Of a stretch of 64,000 nucleotides of DNA, positions 18,825-26,688 are shown in pieces. Origin of the DNA: Enterovibrio norvegicus FF-33 (GTDB lineage Bacteria; Pseudomonadota; Gammaproteobacteria; Enterobacterales; Vibrionaceae). Under the pieces are notes generated by a model, which saw only the letters and a program-made list of their open reading frames with translations, was not told where the DNA came from and did no database searches. The stretch spans positions 2,494,721-2,558,720 of the forward strand of contig NZ_AJYD02000038.1 in the NCBI RefSeq assembly GCF_000286835.2, read 5' to 3'. The position numbers were made by a program, and so were the translations under genes. Positions within the stretch are counted from its first letter, which is position 1. The number at the start of each line of letters is the position of its first letter.

Positions 18825-18851
18825 GACCAATCACTAGACGACTGGTCTAAT
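18823..18851 (+). promoter_or_regulatory. Promoter with embedded TetR operator for the oxidoreductase gene
   Basis: TTGACC and TCTAAT are 17 bp apart. The operator copy (ACTAGAC, GACTG spacer, GTCTAAT) occupies 18833-18851, covering the spacer and the -10. Repressor binding there would block polymerase. Confidence 0.7.
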
Positions 18852-18866
18852 GATAAGGAAAGCACA

Positions 18867-19901
18867 ATGTCAGCATCCATGAAAAACACTCGAATCGTCC
18901 TTGCTTCTCGCCCTGTTGGCGCGCCTGTTACCGATAACTTCCGCCTTGAATCTTCAGACATTCCCGCGGTACAAAAAGGCGAAGTTTTACTCCGTACCAT
19001 TTACCTTTCGTTAGACCCATACATGCGTGGCCGCATGAGCGACGCCAAATCCTACGCGGACCCTGTTGCTCTTGATGATGTCATGGTTGGTGCAACCGTT
19101 TGTCAGGTAGAAGAATCTCAACATGCAGAATTTGAAAAAGGTGAATGGGTACTGGCATACACAGGCTGGCAAGGCTTCGCCATTTCTGATGGTAAAGACC
19201 TTCTGAAACTAGGTAAAACGCCGTCTCACCCTTCGTTCGCATTGGGCATTATGGGCATGCCTGGCTTCACTGCTTACATGGGTTTGCTGGATATCGGCCA
19301 ACCAAAAGAAGGTGACACACTGGTTGTTGCTGCAGCAACGGGACCTGTGGGCGCGACAGTTGGTCAAATCGGTAAACTCAAAGGCTGTAACGTGGTTGGT
19401 ATAGCAGGTGGTGAAGAAAAATGCCGCTATGCGGTTGAAACATTAGGCTTTGATGTGTGTATCGATCACAAGGCGGGTGACTTTGCTGCGCAACTAGCAG
19501 CAGCTTGTGACAAAGGGATCGACGTTTACTACGAAAATGTGGGCGGTAAAGTGTTCGATGCTGTCATGCCTTTGCTTAACACTGGCGCACGTATTCCCGT
19601 GTGCGGCATGATTTCACAATACAACGCGACCGAATTGCCAGCTGGCCCAGACCGTATGGGCATGTTGATGGCAACGCTGCTGATCAAGCGGATTAAGATG
19701 CAAGGTTTCATCATCTTTGATGATTACGGTCACCGTTACAACGAGTTCGCGGCTGATATGTCCAAGTGGCTTGCGGAAGGGAAAATTCAGCACAAAGAAC
19801 AAGTCATCGACGGCCTAGACCAAGCACCAGAAGCCTTTATGGGACTGCTTGAAGGCAAGAATTTCGGCAAGTTGGTGATAAAGGTGGCTGACGCTATCTA
19901 A
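18867..19901 (+). CDS. NADP-dependent oxidoreductase of the MDR/CurA-YncB type
   Basis: The 344-residue protein is a zinc-free medium-chain reductase. YLSLDPYMRGRMSD lies in the N-terminal domain and a nucleotide-binding segment around AAATGPVGATVGQIGKLKG follows. The second half has YYENVGGKVFDAVMPLL, typical of the leukotriene B4 12-hydroxydehydrogenase/CurA/YncB family, which reduces the C=C bond of reactive enals and enones. I start it at MSASMKN because AAGGA lies 8 bases upstream; longer in-frame starts fall inside the promoter. Control by the TetR protein at 18118 fits an electrophile-response role. A strong terminator follows. Confidence 0.9.
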   Translation: MSASMKNTRIVLASRPVGAPVTDNFRLESSDIPAVQKGEVLLRTIYLSLDPYMRGRMSDAKSYADPVALDDVMVGATVCQVEESQHAEFEKGEWVLAYTGWQGFAISDGKDLLKLGKTPSHPSFALGIMGMPGFTAYMGLLDIGQPKEGDTLVVAAATGPVGATVGQIGKLKGCNVVGIAGGEEKCRYAVETLGFDVCIDHKAGDFAAQLAAACDKGIDVYYENVGGKVFDAVMPLLNTGARIPVCGMISQYNATELPAGPDRMGMLMATLLIKRIKMQGFIIFDDYGHRYNEFAADMSKWLAEGKIQHKEQVIDGLDQAPEAFMGLLEGKNFGKLVIKVADAI

Positions 19902-19931
19902 ATCAACATCTAACTTCTGAGAACAAAACGC

Positions 19932-19967
19932 AAAAGCCCGCCTGTGAATTCACAGGCGGGCTTTTTC
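19932..19967 (+). terminator. Terminator after the oxidoreductase gene
   Basis: A 15-bp perfect stem (AAAAGCCCGCCTGTG and its complement) with loop AATT is followed by T residues. Confidence 0.9.
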
Positions 19968-19975
19968 TTTATCGC

Positions 19976-20031
19976 ATACCCGAGTAACCTCAAGATACAG
20001 GATTCAGAGCATCTTGAGGTTGCTCAGGTAT
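19976..20031. repeat. Dispersed intergenic inverted-repeat element, short form
   Basis: Two 21-base arms (19976-19996 and 20011-20031) are complementary except for two positions that would be G-U pairs in RNA. The loop carries CAGGATTCAGAG. Much of the left arm and loop recurs at 26441-26473, and the right arm recurs in degenerate form at 38858-38880. Confidence 0.75.
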
Positions 20032-20102
20032 GGCATCAAATCAACGTGTTATAGTTACTTTAGAGTCTGTTTAGTATGGATACGCAAGCAGGAGCAAACA
20101 GA

Positions 20103-20579
20103 ATGAAAACCCGACACACACTTTTATTGATGTTCTCACATGCCTTCGCCATTTTTATTGGCTTTGCGGTGGGTATCTACGCTTTGCCTATTTTGATCGC
20201 CCCACCCGGTCCAAGTATTGATGACGTTTCAGCGACGGCGGCAAACTCCACCTACAACGGCGAGTTTCGAAAAGACCTCAAGGACAGTGACACTTTCCAT
20301 TGGGGAGAAGGCACGGTATCCATCGGACCAAATATGGTGTCCTTTGCTGGCGAACTCGCCCCTGGGCCTGACTACAAGCTCTATTTTTCACCTGAATTTG
20401 TAGAAACGGAATCTGATTTCAATCGACTAAAACCACAAATGGTACAAGTCGGCGATGTGAAAACCTTCGATAATTTCCTCGTCAATGTCCCCACCAATCT
20501 CGACCCTTCGCAATACAACACCGTGATTGTGTGGTGTGAGAGCTTTGGTGAGTTTATTACGTCAGCAAGGTATAAATAA
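20103..20579 (+). CDS. Membrane-anchored DM13 domain protein
   Basis: The 158-residue protein has an N-terminal hydrophobic segment (residues about 6-33), a signal peptide or anchor, and a DM13 domain (about 45-158). The conserved end IVWCESFGEFITSARY includes the family Cys. DM13 domains are proposed to have a redox role and are usually exported. I chose the ATG at 20103, which has AGGAG 8 bases upstream. The gene stands alone, with its own terminator. Confidence 0.85.
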   Translation: MKTRHTLLLMFSHAFAIFIGFAVGIYALPILIAPPGPSIDDVSATAANSTYNGEFRKDLKDSDTFHWGEGTVSIGPNMVSFAGELAPGPDYKLYFSPEFVETESDFNRLKPQMVQVGDVKTFDNFLVNVPTNLDPSQYNTVIVWCESFGEFITSARYK

Positions 20580-20595
20580 CGATTAGCAGAACACA

Positions 20596-20624
20596 AAACA
20601 GCCGCTTTTCAGCGGCTGTTTAAA
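20596..20624. terminator. Terminator after the DM13 gene
   Basis: An 11-bp stem AAACAGCCGCT / AGCGGCTGTTT with loop TTTC lies between convergent genes. Confidence 0.75.
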
Positions 20625-20704
20625 TTAGCCTTTATTGTCAAATCGACGTATCAGCTACAAGTAAGCACTGCGTTCTGAGCACCCTCTACATTCGCTAACA
20701 AACA

Positions 20705-23371
20705 TTAATTAAGCGATGTATCGACACTACCCGTTTCTATTTTTATCTTGAAGTAGTGCATAAGATTTTCCCCATCGGAGTACACCAGATCTTTGTCGCT
20801 CGTATTCAGCATGGGGATCTCCACTTGGAATTTCGCATCGCCTGCAGCGTTTTTCCAAAGACGGATACGCGCTGGCATGATCAACAAAGTGGTTGGTAGT
20901 TTCATGGCAGGATTCCCCGCCGTTTTGTCTATTTCATCATAAAGATAATTCACTGACACACTGAGCATGTTCATGTCGATCTCATCAAAATCTCGCGTGG
21001 TGAAGAAATTCACCATTGATGAAATCGTGTAAATACCACCTGCAGGAATCGTTCGCCCCTTGAGGTTTTGCACAATCGTGCCGTAATACAGATTGTTCAT
21101 TCTGTATTGACCCGCAATGCCAAGCGCATCAGCGGACAAGCTTACTTCTTTGCCAGCACCGGGCAACTTACTGTGTTTGGCGGAATACGTGACTTTCCAA
21201 CCAAAAGGCAATTGCTTAGAAATGGGTGTAATGCCATACACCCAAGGGCGAAACAGGTAGGAACGCAACCCAGAGAACAGGCCTTGAAGCTCAGCGACGC
21301 CGCCGGGTAATCCTTGGACGTCTCCCGCAGAGCGCTCATTTTCGTCGTAAGGCGTTAAGTGCAGATGCGCGATGGAAGGCGGGCGTACTTCAACAAGCGA
21401 ACCATACGAATCAGGCCTTGGGTGACAGTAATGGTTTGAACTAGTCGCGCTGTAGAGATTGCTGTCCGCGTAATTAGGATCAGGGGTTTCTTGAACCAAT
21501 CTTGCTTTGCAGTAAGTCACACGACGTGAATCAGTCGGTGTACTTGTGATCACAATGTCGTTCTGACGTGCGTCAGCAGCAAAAACGACAATACTCCCCC
21601 AGCGTATCGGGTTCCAATCACTTTCTTCTTTTAGCGGTGAACTGCCAAAGGGATCGACATTGTTTGCGTCAAAATGATCTTCCATACTCCCCGTTTGCAT
21701 CGAGTTCGATGATGAGCCGATATACATCGCCCCACCTCGGCTGCCATAAGTATCAAAGTTACCAAAATCATTAGAGGATGCCGTGTACGTTACTTTGCGA
21801 TGAACTTTAAGCACACCCGCCGCGTTTGGCCAACCATTGCTGTCATTGACATTTCGGCTTCCAAGCACAGGTTCTGACGCATAGAGCGACCAACCGCCAT
21901 TGTTCACTGCTGCACAGCTCACAAACGCATTGTGCATGTAGTCCTCATAGCCACCAGGAAAGAACCAACCATCGAGTCCATTTTCCCGCGCCATCAAATT
22001 AGTGAGCGAGTTGTAAGCGCCGTCAATGCCCACAAAGCCATTCCAAGGCATGCGTTCAACGACAATGTTCATGAATTCGTTATAAGAGGCTCGCGCAGAG
22101 GTGTAGTAATTTTCAGGAAGATAGGGGGTCATTTGAGACACTAAGGAATAGTGCGTCACCCAATTGTAAAACGACACTTCCACCGTCACTGTTTTTGCGG
22201 GTAAGCCCCCCGGCACCACAACAGTGGTGGTCGTATCATTCTTACCGATGGGTTTGTTGTATACCCGAGTCTCCCCCGTTTTTTTCGGATTACCCGTGGT
22301 TTGGCGATCGTCTGCATTGATGCCTACTGCACCACCACCTAGTTTGGAGCCTACGTTTGCGTACCTCGCAATCTCAGTACCATTCGCTGCAAATGCACGT
22401 ACCCAACGTACCAGCGGCACATCCACTTTGTCGTCCAATAAGACTTCTTTAGAAGACGTGTATGCACCTCGCGCGGGTACGATAATTTCAGTATCCCCTG
22501 CACCGTTATTGAGTTTGAAAGAGGTAAGATCTGGCCATACTAGCGGATAAGTGAAACGTTTCTGCGGCAGTTGATTTGGTTGTCCCGCCCAAAATTGGGT
22601 CGTATTCGGACGTGAGGAAGCAGCAATGCTAGGTTGAGGCGGAGTATGACCGATTATCATGCCATTACCGCCATCACCCGGATCTTTCAAACAGCCACTT
22701 ACAGCAAAATCTGCTACGAGTGTCGATCCGCATTGAGTCAGTACACCATTGCTATCAGTGCCACCAACGGGACAAAGGGCAGTAGGATGTTTCGCCACGC
22801 CTCGAAGTTCAGCGCTCAACGATTTACGTCGAACATAAGATCCTTGTCCACGAAAAAAACCCGCGCCAACAGGAATCACCAAATCACCCAGGATTGGGAA
22901 ATAACCTTTGCCCATCACAACGTTAAACGACAAGGACAAATCCGCATCAGGCACCAGATCCCCGAGATCGTCACGCAACCCCAATGCTTGCTCAAGTTTG
23001 CGTTGATTATCCTTCGCAATCAATTTGACTGATTCACGATCCGCCACCCATCGAGCTCGAGCTTGCTCAGAAGACTCTCCGATAGACACAAGATCCAACG
23101 TTGTATCTCTGGGTGATGCCGGTGGCAATTGAATTAAAATAGGCGGTTCGGGGGTAACTTCAGGCGGAAATATCGCATTAATAATACGCTCAAACAAAAC
23201 GATTATCTGTCGAAAGAAAGCGCCAAGTGCGGCCCAAACGCTGCTCATTCTTGTATTAAAGTCACTCACTACACTGCTCCATGCTTCTATCACGTAGTTC
23301 ATCGAACAGATGCCAAGACATTCCTTTATCAATCCTGCATGCACCTTTAATTTGTATCTGATGGCATCCAT
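20705..23371 (-). CDS. Unrecognised 888-residue protein
   Basis: I do not recognise this protein. The first 75 residues contain amphipathic/hydrophobic stretches (around WAALGAFFRQIIVLFERIINAIF) but no clean cleavable signal peptide. A Pro-rich linker (PPEVTPEPPILIQLPPASP) follows, then a long part rich in Gly, Asn, Ser, Tyr and Trp that looks beta-rich, like a secreted or surface protein. Several Cys are spread through the middle. No ribosome site is clear before the first ATG, so the start could be at an internal Met (residue 24 or 42). It is monocistronic, flanked by genes of other functions, with no visible secretion genes. The coding call rests on its length and a sensible composition. 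Confidence 0.75.
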   Translation of the reverse strand: MDAIRYKLKVHAGLIKECLGICSMNYVIEAWSSVVSDFNTRMSSVWAALGAFFRQIIVLFERIINAIFPPEVTPEPPILIQLPPASPRDTTLDLVSIGESSEQARARWVADRESVKLIAKDNQRKLEQALGLRDDLGDLVPDADLSLSFNVVMGKGYFPILGDLVIPVGAGFFRGQGSYVRRKSLSAELRGVAKHPTALCPVGGTDSNGVLTQCGSTLVADFAVSGCLKDPGDGGNGMIIGHTPPQPSIAASSRPNTTQFWAGQPNQLPQKRFTYPLVWPDLTSFKLNNGAGDTEIIVPARGAYTSSKEVLLDDKVDVPLVRWVRAFAANGTEIARYANVGSKLGGGAVGINADDRQTTGNPKKTGETRVYNKPIGKNDTTTTVVVPGGLPAKTVTVEVSFYNWVTHYSLVSQMTPYLPENYYTSARASYNEFMNIVVERMPWNGFVGIDGAYNSLTNLMARENGLDGWFFPGGYEDYMHNAFVSCAAVNNGGWSLYASEPVLGSRNVNDSNGWPNAAGVLKVHRKVTYTASSNDFGNFDTYGSRGGAMYIGSSSNSMQTGSMEDHFDANNVDPFGSSPLKEESDWNPIRWGSIVVFAADARQNDIVITSTPTDSRRVTYCKARLVQETPDPNYADSNLYSATSSNHYCHPRPDSYGSLVEVRPPSIAHLHLTPYDENERSAGDVQGLPGGVAELQGLFSGLRSYLFRPWVYGITPISKQLPFGWKVTYSAKHSKLPGAGKEVSLSADALGIAGQYRMNNLYYGTIVQNLKGRTIPAGGIYTISSMVNFFTTRDFDEIDMNMLSVSVNYLYDEIDKTAGNPAMKLPTTLLIMPARIRLWKNAAGDAKFQVEIPMLNTSDKDLVYSDGENLMHYFKIKIETGSVDTSLN

Positions 23372-23720
23372 TTATCAGAGGAAAAAGACGAATAAACCCA
23401 TGAGATTTGTGCGTCTTCATTAGCACTGTACGCCACAAAAAAGCGTTAAATTGTATAATTTATGTGACATTAAAGGATTAGTTTGGCTAGATTTTTGGTG
23501 ACTCAATTCTGGACCACGTGGTACGCATGAATAATGATTGTGATGGGTTATATACCCAAAGCGAGATGCGGCTCTGAAACAAGGGAGCTGTATCCTATCT
23601 AACTGAATTCACCGTAACTCATCAGCCCTGGCTATTAATAAAATAGTTATTAGCAATTTCCCTCTACTTTCTACCCAACGTATCCTTACGTCTTAAACAA
23701 CAAAACAGAGAAAAGAGTCA
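23372..23720. other. Intergenic region between two divergent genes
   Basis: The 349-bp gap between the 888-residue protein gene and patatin holds no supported gene. A TATAAT occurs at 23454-23459 without a good -35, and a short palindrome ACCACGTGGT lies at 23513-23522. The bases near 23550 (TATACCCAAAG) faintly resemble the edge of the dispersed repeat. Confidence 0.4.
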
Positions 23721-24599
23721 ATGGCAGACAAACGAGCATTGGTGGTTGAGGGCGGTGCAATGCGAGGCATTTTTGCCAGCGGCGTATTGGACGAATTTCT
23801 TGATGTGGGGTTTTGCCCTTTTGACTTCGCTATCGGCGTATCCGCTGGTGCGTCAAACCTCGTAGGTTACCTCGCCAAACAGCCAAAACGCAGTTATCGC
23901 GTGGTCACTGAACTGGCAACCAATACGACGTTTTTTAACCCAGCACGTTTCGTCAAAGGTGGCAATTTAATTGACGTGGACTGGCTTTGGAAAACCGCCC
24001 TAGAACGTTATCCACTCGATACCGATACCTTGTTTACCAATATCCCTTTGCTAGCCGCCGTCACCAATGTTGAAACCGCTTCTGCCGACTACTATTGGGT
24101 GAATGAAAGCAACCTGTCTAATGTGATAGAAGCAACCTCTGCACTGCCCATTGCTTATCGCCAGACTCCCTGTTTTTCGGGCGGTTGTTACACCGATGGT
24201 GGTGTTGCTGACTCCATTCCTGTGATAGAAGCTTATCGTCGCGGTGCACGTGATATTACGGTGATACTTTCTCAGCCAGAATCTTATGAAATGACGCCAA
24301 TGCGTCTTCCCAGTTTAATGGATCATATTCTGAAGAAACACCCAAGTATCGCCAACGCCATGCGCCAACGAGCAGACCGATACAATGCCTCACTGGCATT
24401 TATTCGTCAGCCACCTACCGATTGCAAAGTACGAGTGATTGCGCCACCAGAAACCTTTCCTGTTGGCCGATTCACCATGAAGAAATCAAAATTGGATCAA
24501 GGCTATGACATGGGTCGTCAAGCCGCACAAACGTATCTGTTTAAAACATTTAAATCAACGATGCTTAATAGTCTTGACTGGAATGGCGCTGCCACGTAA
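23721..24599 (+). CDS. Patatin-like phospholipase (YjjU/RssA type)
   Basis: The 292-residue protein has the patatin catalytic dyad: an oxyanion-hole motif GGAMRGIF near residue 12, the nucleophile elbow GVSAG with Ser about residue 41, and the Asp in YTDGGVADS about residue 159. These are serine lipid acyl hydrolases; the E. coli relative YjjU is a putative esterase of unknown substrate. There is no signal peptide, so it is probably cytoplasmic. It is a single gene divergent from the 888-residue protein gene. Confidence 0.9.
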   Translation: MADKRALVVEGGAMRGIFASGVLDEFLDVGFCPFDFAIGVSAGASNLVGYLAKQPKRSYRVVTELATNTTFFNPARFVKGGNLIDVDWLWKTALERYPLDTDTLFTNIPLLAAVTNVETASADYYWVNESNLSNVIEATSALPIAYRQTPCFSGGCYTDGGVADSIPVIEAYRRGARDITVILSQPESYEMTPMRLPSLMDHILKKHPSIANAMRQRADRYNASLAFIRQPPTDCKVRVIAPPETFPVGRFTMKKSKLDQGYDMGRQAAQTYLFKTFKSTMLNSLDWNGAAT

Positions 24600-24755
24600 C
24601 TGACTGCATGTCTTACCAATCAATCGTTGCGCCGAGCGAATATCTACGTTAGGTTGTTTGTTCATTAATAAGGATTTTCATTCTCAATGACCACGTTCGC
24701 TCAATCACTCTGGCTCCTTCTTCTTATGCCCCTCAGTCGGTAGAGTGTTTCGTTC

Positions 24756-24795
24756 CCGGCTGTGAGCAACGCAGCCGGACCTCGTTCTCACAGCC
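24756..24795 (+). ncRNA. Two mutually exclusive hairpins in the leader of the EamA transporter gene
   Basis: Arms CCGGCTG (24756-24762) and CAGCCGG (24772-24778) can pair. GGCTGTGAG (24758-24766) can instead pair with CTCACAGCC (24787-24795), extended by AACG/CGTT after a one-base bulge to 13 bp. The two folds share bases, so only one can form. They end 33 bases before the transporter ATG. This may be an attenuator-like or regulatory leader; I cannot match it to a known riboswitch. Confidence 0.4.
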
Positions 24796-24828
24796 TTGAT
24801 TAGTAAGACAACATCAAGGAAGTTAACC

Positions 24829-25740
24829 ATGAACGACGCCACTGTCAGTGCGCAACCCTCCTCAAATTATCGCCAAGGGATTATCTATGCCCTGATTGGT
24901 ACCGTGCTATTTTCTATCAAGCCTGTACTGATCAAACTCGCCTATGCCGTAGGTGGAGATGCAACAGCGATCATGAGTTTGCGTGCCGCGTCGTCACTCC
25001 CTCTCTATATCGCCATGCTGCTCTGGCTATGCCGAGATCCCGATCAACGAAGTAAGGTACGCCGATATGGCTGGCAAGCTGCCCTGGTCGGTGTATTGGG
25101 TTACTACTTCGCCTCACTGCTCGATATTCTCGCCTTAGAATTTATCTCTGCCCAGCTTGAGCGGTTACTGATTTTTCTTTTCCCCTCATTCGTGGTCGCT
25201 ATCAGTTGGATATTCCTGAAAGAAACGCCGCAGAAAGGGACGTTCATTTGCATCCTGCTTGGCTACTTGGGTGTGGCCATGATTGTGGTGCATGATTTCC
25301 AGTCCTTTGGCTCGCAAGTGTGGCTGGGCAGTATCATGGCGATTGCGTCGGCCTTGGTCTTTGCCATCTATTTGATACTGAGCAAGAAAGTCATTGGTAA
25401 AATGGGCGCACAGCTATTCACTAGCTTAGGCATGGGAAGCGCGGGCGTGGTGATCATGATGCAGCACCAAGTTCAAGGCGCAGATTTCAGCGCCATGTCG
25501 AATGAACTGGTTTTGATAGGTGTCGCCATGGGCATTTTCTGTACGGTACTTCCGTCATATTTTGTAGCAGCAGCAATGGCGCGTTTAACCCCGTCAACAC
25601 TGAGTTTGACCAGTAACATTGGTCCTGCCATTACAGCGTTATTTGCAATTATCCTGCTCGATGAAACCTTTACTGTTTTTCACGGCATCGGTATGTGTTT
25701 GGTCGTGTACGCAGTGGTGCGGATGAACAAGAAGGACTAA
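24829..25740 (+). CDS. EamA/DMT family transporter
   Basis: The 303-residue inner-membrane protein has about ten transmembrane helices in two EamA repeats (roughly residues 15-145 and 165-300), the layout of the drug/metabolite transporter superfamily. A conserved ISWIFLKETP segment closes the first repeat and IILLDETFTVFHGIG lies in the second. Substrate unknown. I chose the ATG at 24829, with AAGGA 8 bases upstream, over an in-frame TTG further up. The leader contains alternative hairpins. Confidence 0.88.
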   Translation: MNDATVSAQPSSNYRQGIIYALIGTVLFSIKPVLIKLAYAVGGDATAIMSLRAASSLPLYIAMLLWLCRDPDQRSKVRRYGWQAALVGVLGYYFASLLDILALEFISAQLERLLIFLFPSFVVAISWIFLKETPQKGTFICILLGYLGVAMIVVHDFQSFGSQVWLGSIMAIASALVFAIYLILSKKVIGKMGAQLFTSLGMGSAGVVIMMQHQVQGADFSAMSNELVLIGVAMGIFCTVLPSYFVAAAMARLTPSTLSLTSNIGPAITALFAIILLDETFTVFHGIGMCLVVYAVVRMNKKD

Positions 25741-25749
25741 TACAAAACC

Positions 25750-25780
25750 AAAAAACGGGCAGTGACATCGCCCGTTTTTT
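25750..25780. terminator. Terminator between the EamA gene and tag
   Basis: AAAAAACGGGC and GCCCGTTTTTT form a perfect 11-bp stem with a 9-base loop between convergent genes. Confidence 0.85.
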
Positions 25781-25820
25781 CTAGTTTCTAGTTTCTAGTT
25801 TCTAGTTTCTAGTTTCTAGT
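25781..25820. repeat. Heptanucleotide tandem repeat (CTAGTTT) x 5.7
   Basis: Five perfect copies and one partial copy of CTAGTTT directly follow the terminator and end 11 bases before the tag stop codon. The array is non-coding. Such simple repeats change copy number by slippage. Confidence 0.95.
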
Positions 25821-25831
25821 AAGTATTAACC

Positions 25832-26398
25832 CTACTCGCCCACATCGACACCATAACGGAAGCAGGTTTTAGTATGATCGTTCACCATGCCTGTCGCTTG
25901 CATATAGGCATAACAAATCGTGGTGCCTATAAATTTAAAGCCTAATTTTTTAAGTGCTTTGCTCATGGCATCGGATTCGGGCGTCGAAGTAGGTACATCA
26001 GCCATTGATTCTCGATGATTCACGATCGGCGTCCCACCGACAAATTGCCAAATATACTTGTCGAAGCTGCCGTATTCTTTCTGAATAGCCAACACCAAGT
26101 TGGCGTTGGTCACGGTGCCATTCACTTTCAGCTTGTTACGAACAATCGCCGGATTTAACAGTAGCGCCGCTATTTTAGCTTCGTCATAAGCGGCCACAGT
26201 TTTAATATCAAAGTTATCAAACGCAACACGGTAGCCTTCGCGCTTTTTCAATATAGTGGTCCAACTGAGTCCGGCTTGTGCGCCTTCCAATATCAGCATT
26301 TCGAACAGTTCACGGTCGTCGTGAACTGGCACGCCCCACTCTTCATCGTGATAGGTTTGATCAATCGGGCTGACATTAGCCCAGCTGCAACGTTCCAT
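25832..26398 (-). CDS. tag: DNA-3-methyladenine glycosylase I
   Basis: Tag removes 3-methyladenine from alkylated DNA, a base-excision repair step. The 188-residue protein starts CSWA and has YHDEEWGVPVHDDRELFE and LEGAQAGLSWTTIL, which are the family hallmarks. Zinc ligands are expected from the N-terminal Cys, a central His and the C-terminal H/C in DHTKTCF. Length is standard. It is a single gene. Confidence 0.95.
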   Translation of the reverse strand: MERCSWANVSPIDQTYHDEEWGVPVHDDRELFEMLILEGAQAGLSWTTILKKREGYRVAFDNFDIKTVAAYDEAKIAALLLNPAIVRNKLKVNGTVTNANLVLAIQKEYGSFDKYIWQFVGGTPIVNHRESMADVPTSTPESDAMSKALKKLGFKFIGTTICYAYMQATGMVNDHTKTCFRYGVDVGE

Positions 26399-26436
26399 GT
26401 TTTGTCCTTAACAGTGATTAGCGATGAACACCAAAA

Positions 26437-26595
26437 TATATCCCCAAGCAACCTCAAGATGCAGGATTCAGAGCCTCTCATCTTGTTCAATTTAAGGAGA
26501 AAAGCCGAAGGAATGGTCTCCCCTTTCAAGGCTTTTCGACAATAAAGTGGACGAGATGAGAGGCTCCCAAAGGGCGAGGTTGTTTGGGTATACTG
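26437..26595. repeat. Dispersed inverted-repeat element, long (MITE-like) form
   Basis: About 155 bases are bounded by complementary ends (TATA + CCCAAGCAACCTC type at the left, GAGGTTGTTTGGG + TATA at the right). There is an inner complementary pair, GAGCCTCTCATCTTG and the region ending GAGATGAGAGGCTC. The left part shares ACCTCAAGAT and CAGGATTCAGAG with the short copy at 19976. No gene lies inside. Confidence 0.7.
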
Positions 26596-26624
26596 TATAT
26601 ATAACCATGCTTAAAAGTTGACCA

Positions 26625-26665
26625 CAATAAAAAAGAGGATGCAATGTTAAGACTGCATCCTCTTT
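26625..26665 (-). terminator. Terminator of the iolB-iolG operon
   Basis: A perfect 12-bp stem AAAGAGGATGCA / TGCATCCTCTTT with a 10-base loop. Read on the minus strand it is followed by a T run, and it sits 24 bases after the iolG stop. Confidence 0.8.
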
Positions 26666-26688
26666 CTATCCATTGAAGCCTAACGAAT

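Noticed and set aside
18810-18866. Longer start for the MDR oxidoreductase
   Set aside because: This stretch contains the terminator, promoter and operator; a ribosome site supports the ATG at 18867.
24732-24745. CTCAGTCGGTAGAG, identical to a common tRNA D-arm sequence
   Set aside because: No acceptor stem, anticodon arm or GGTTCGAATCC T-arm fits around it; the following bases form other hairpins instead.
25781-25820. Tandem repeat considered as a CRISPR array
   Set aside because: The units are 7 bases with no spacers and no cas genes are nearby.
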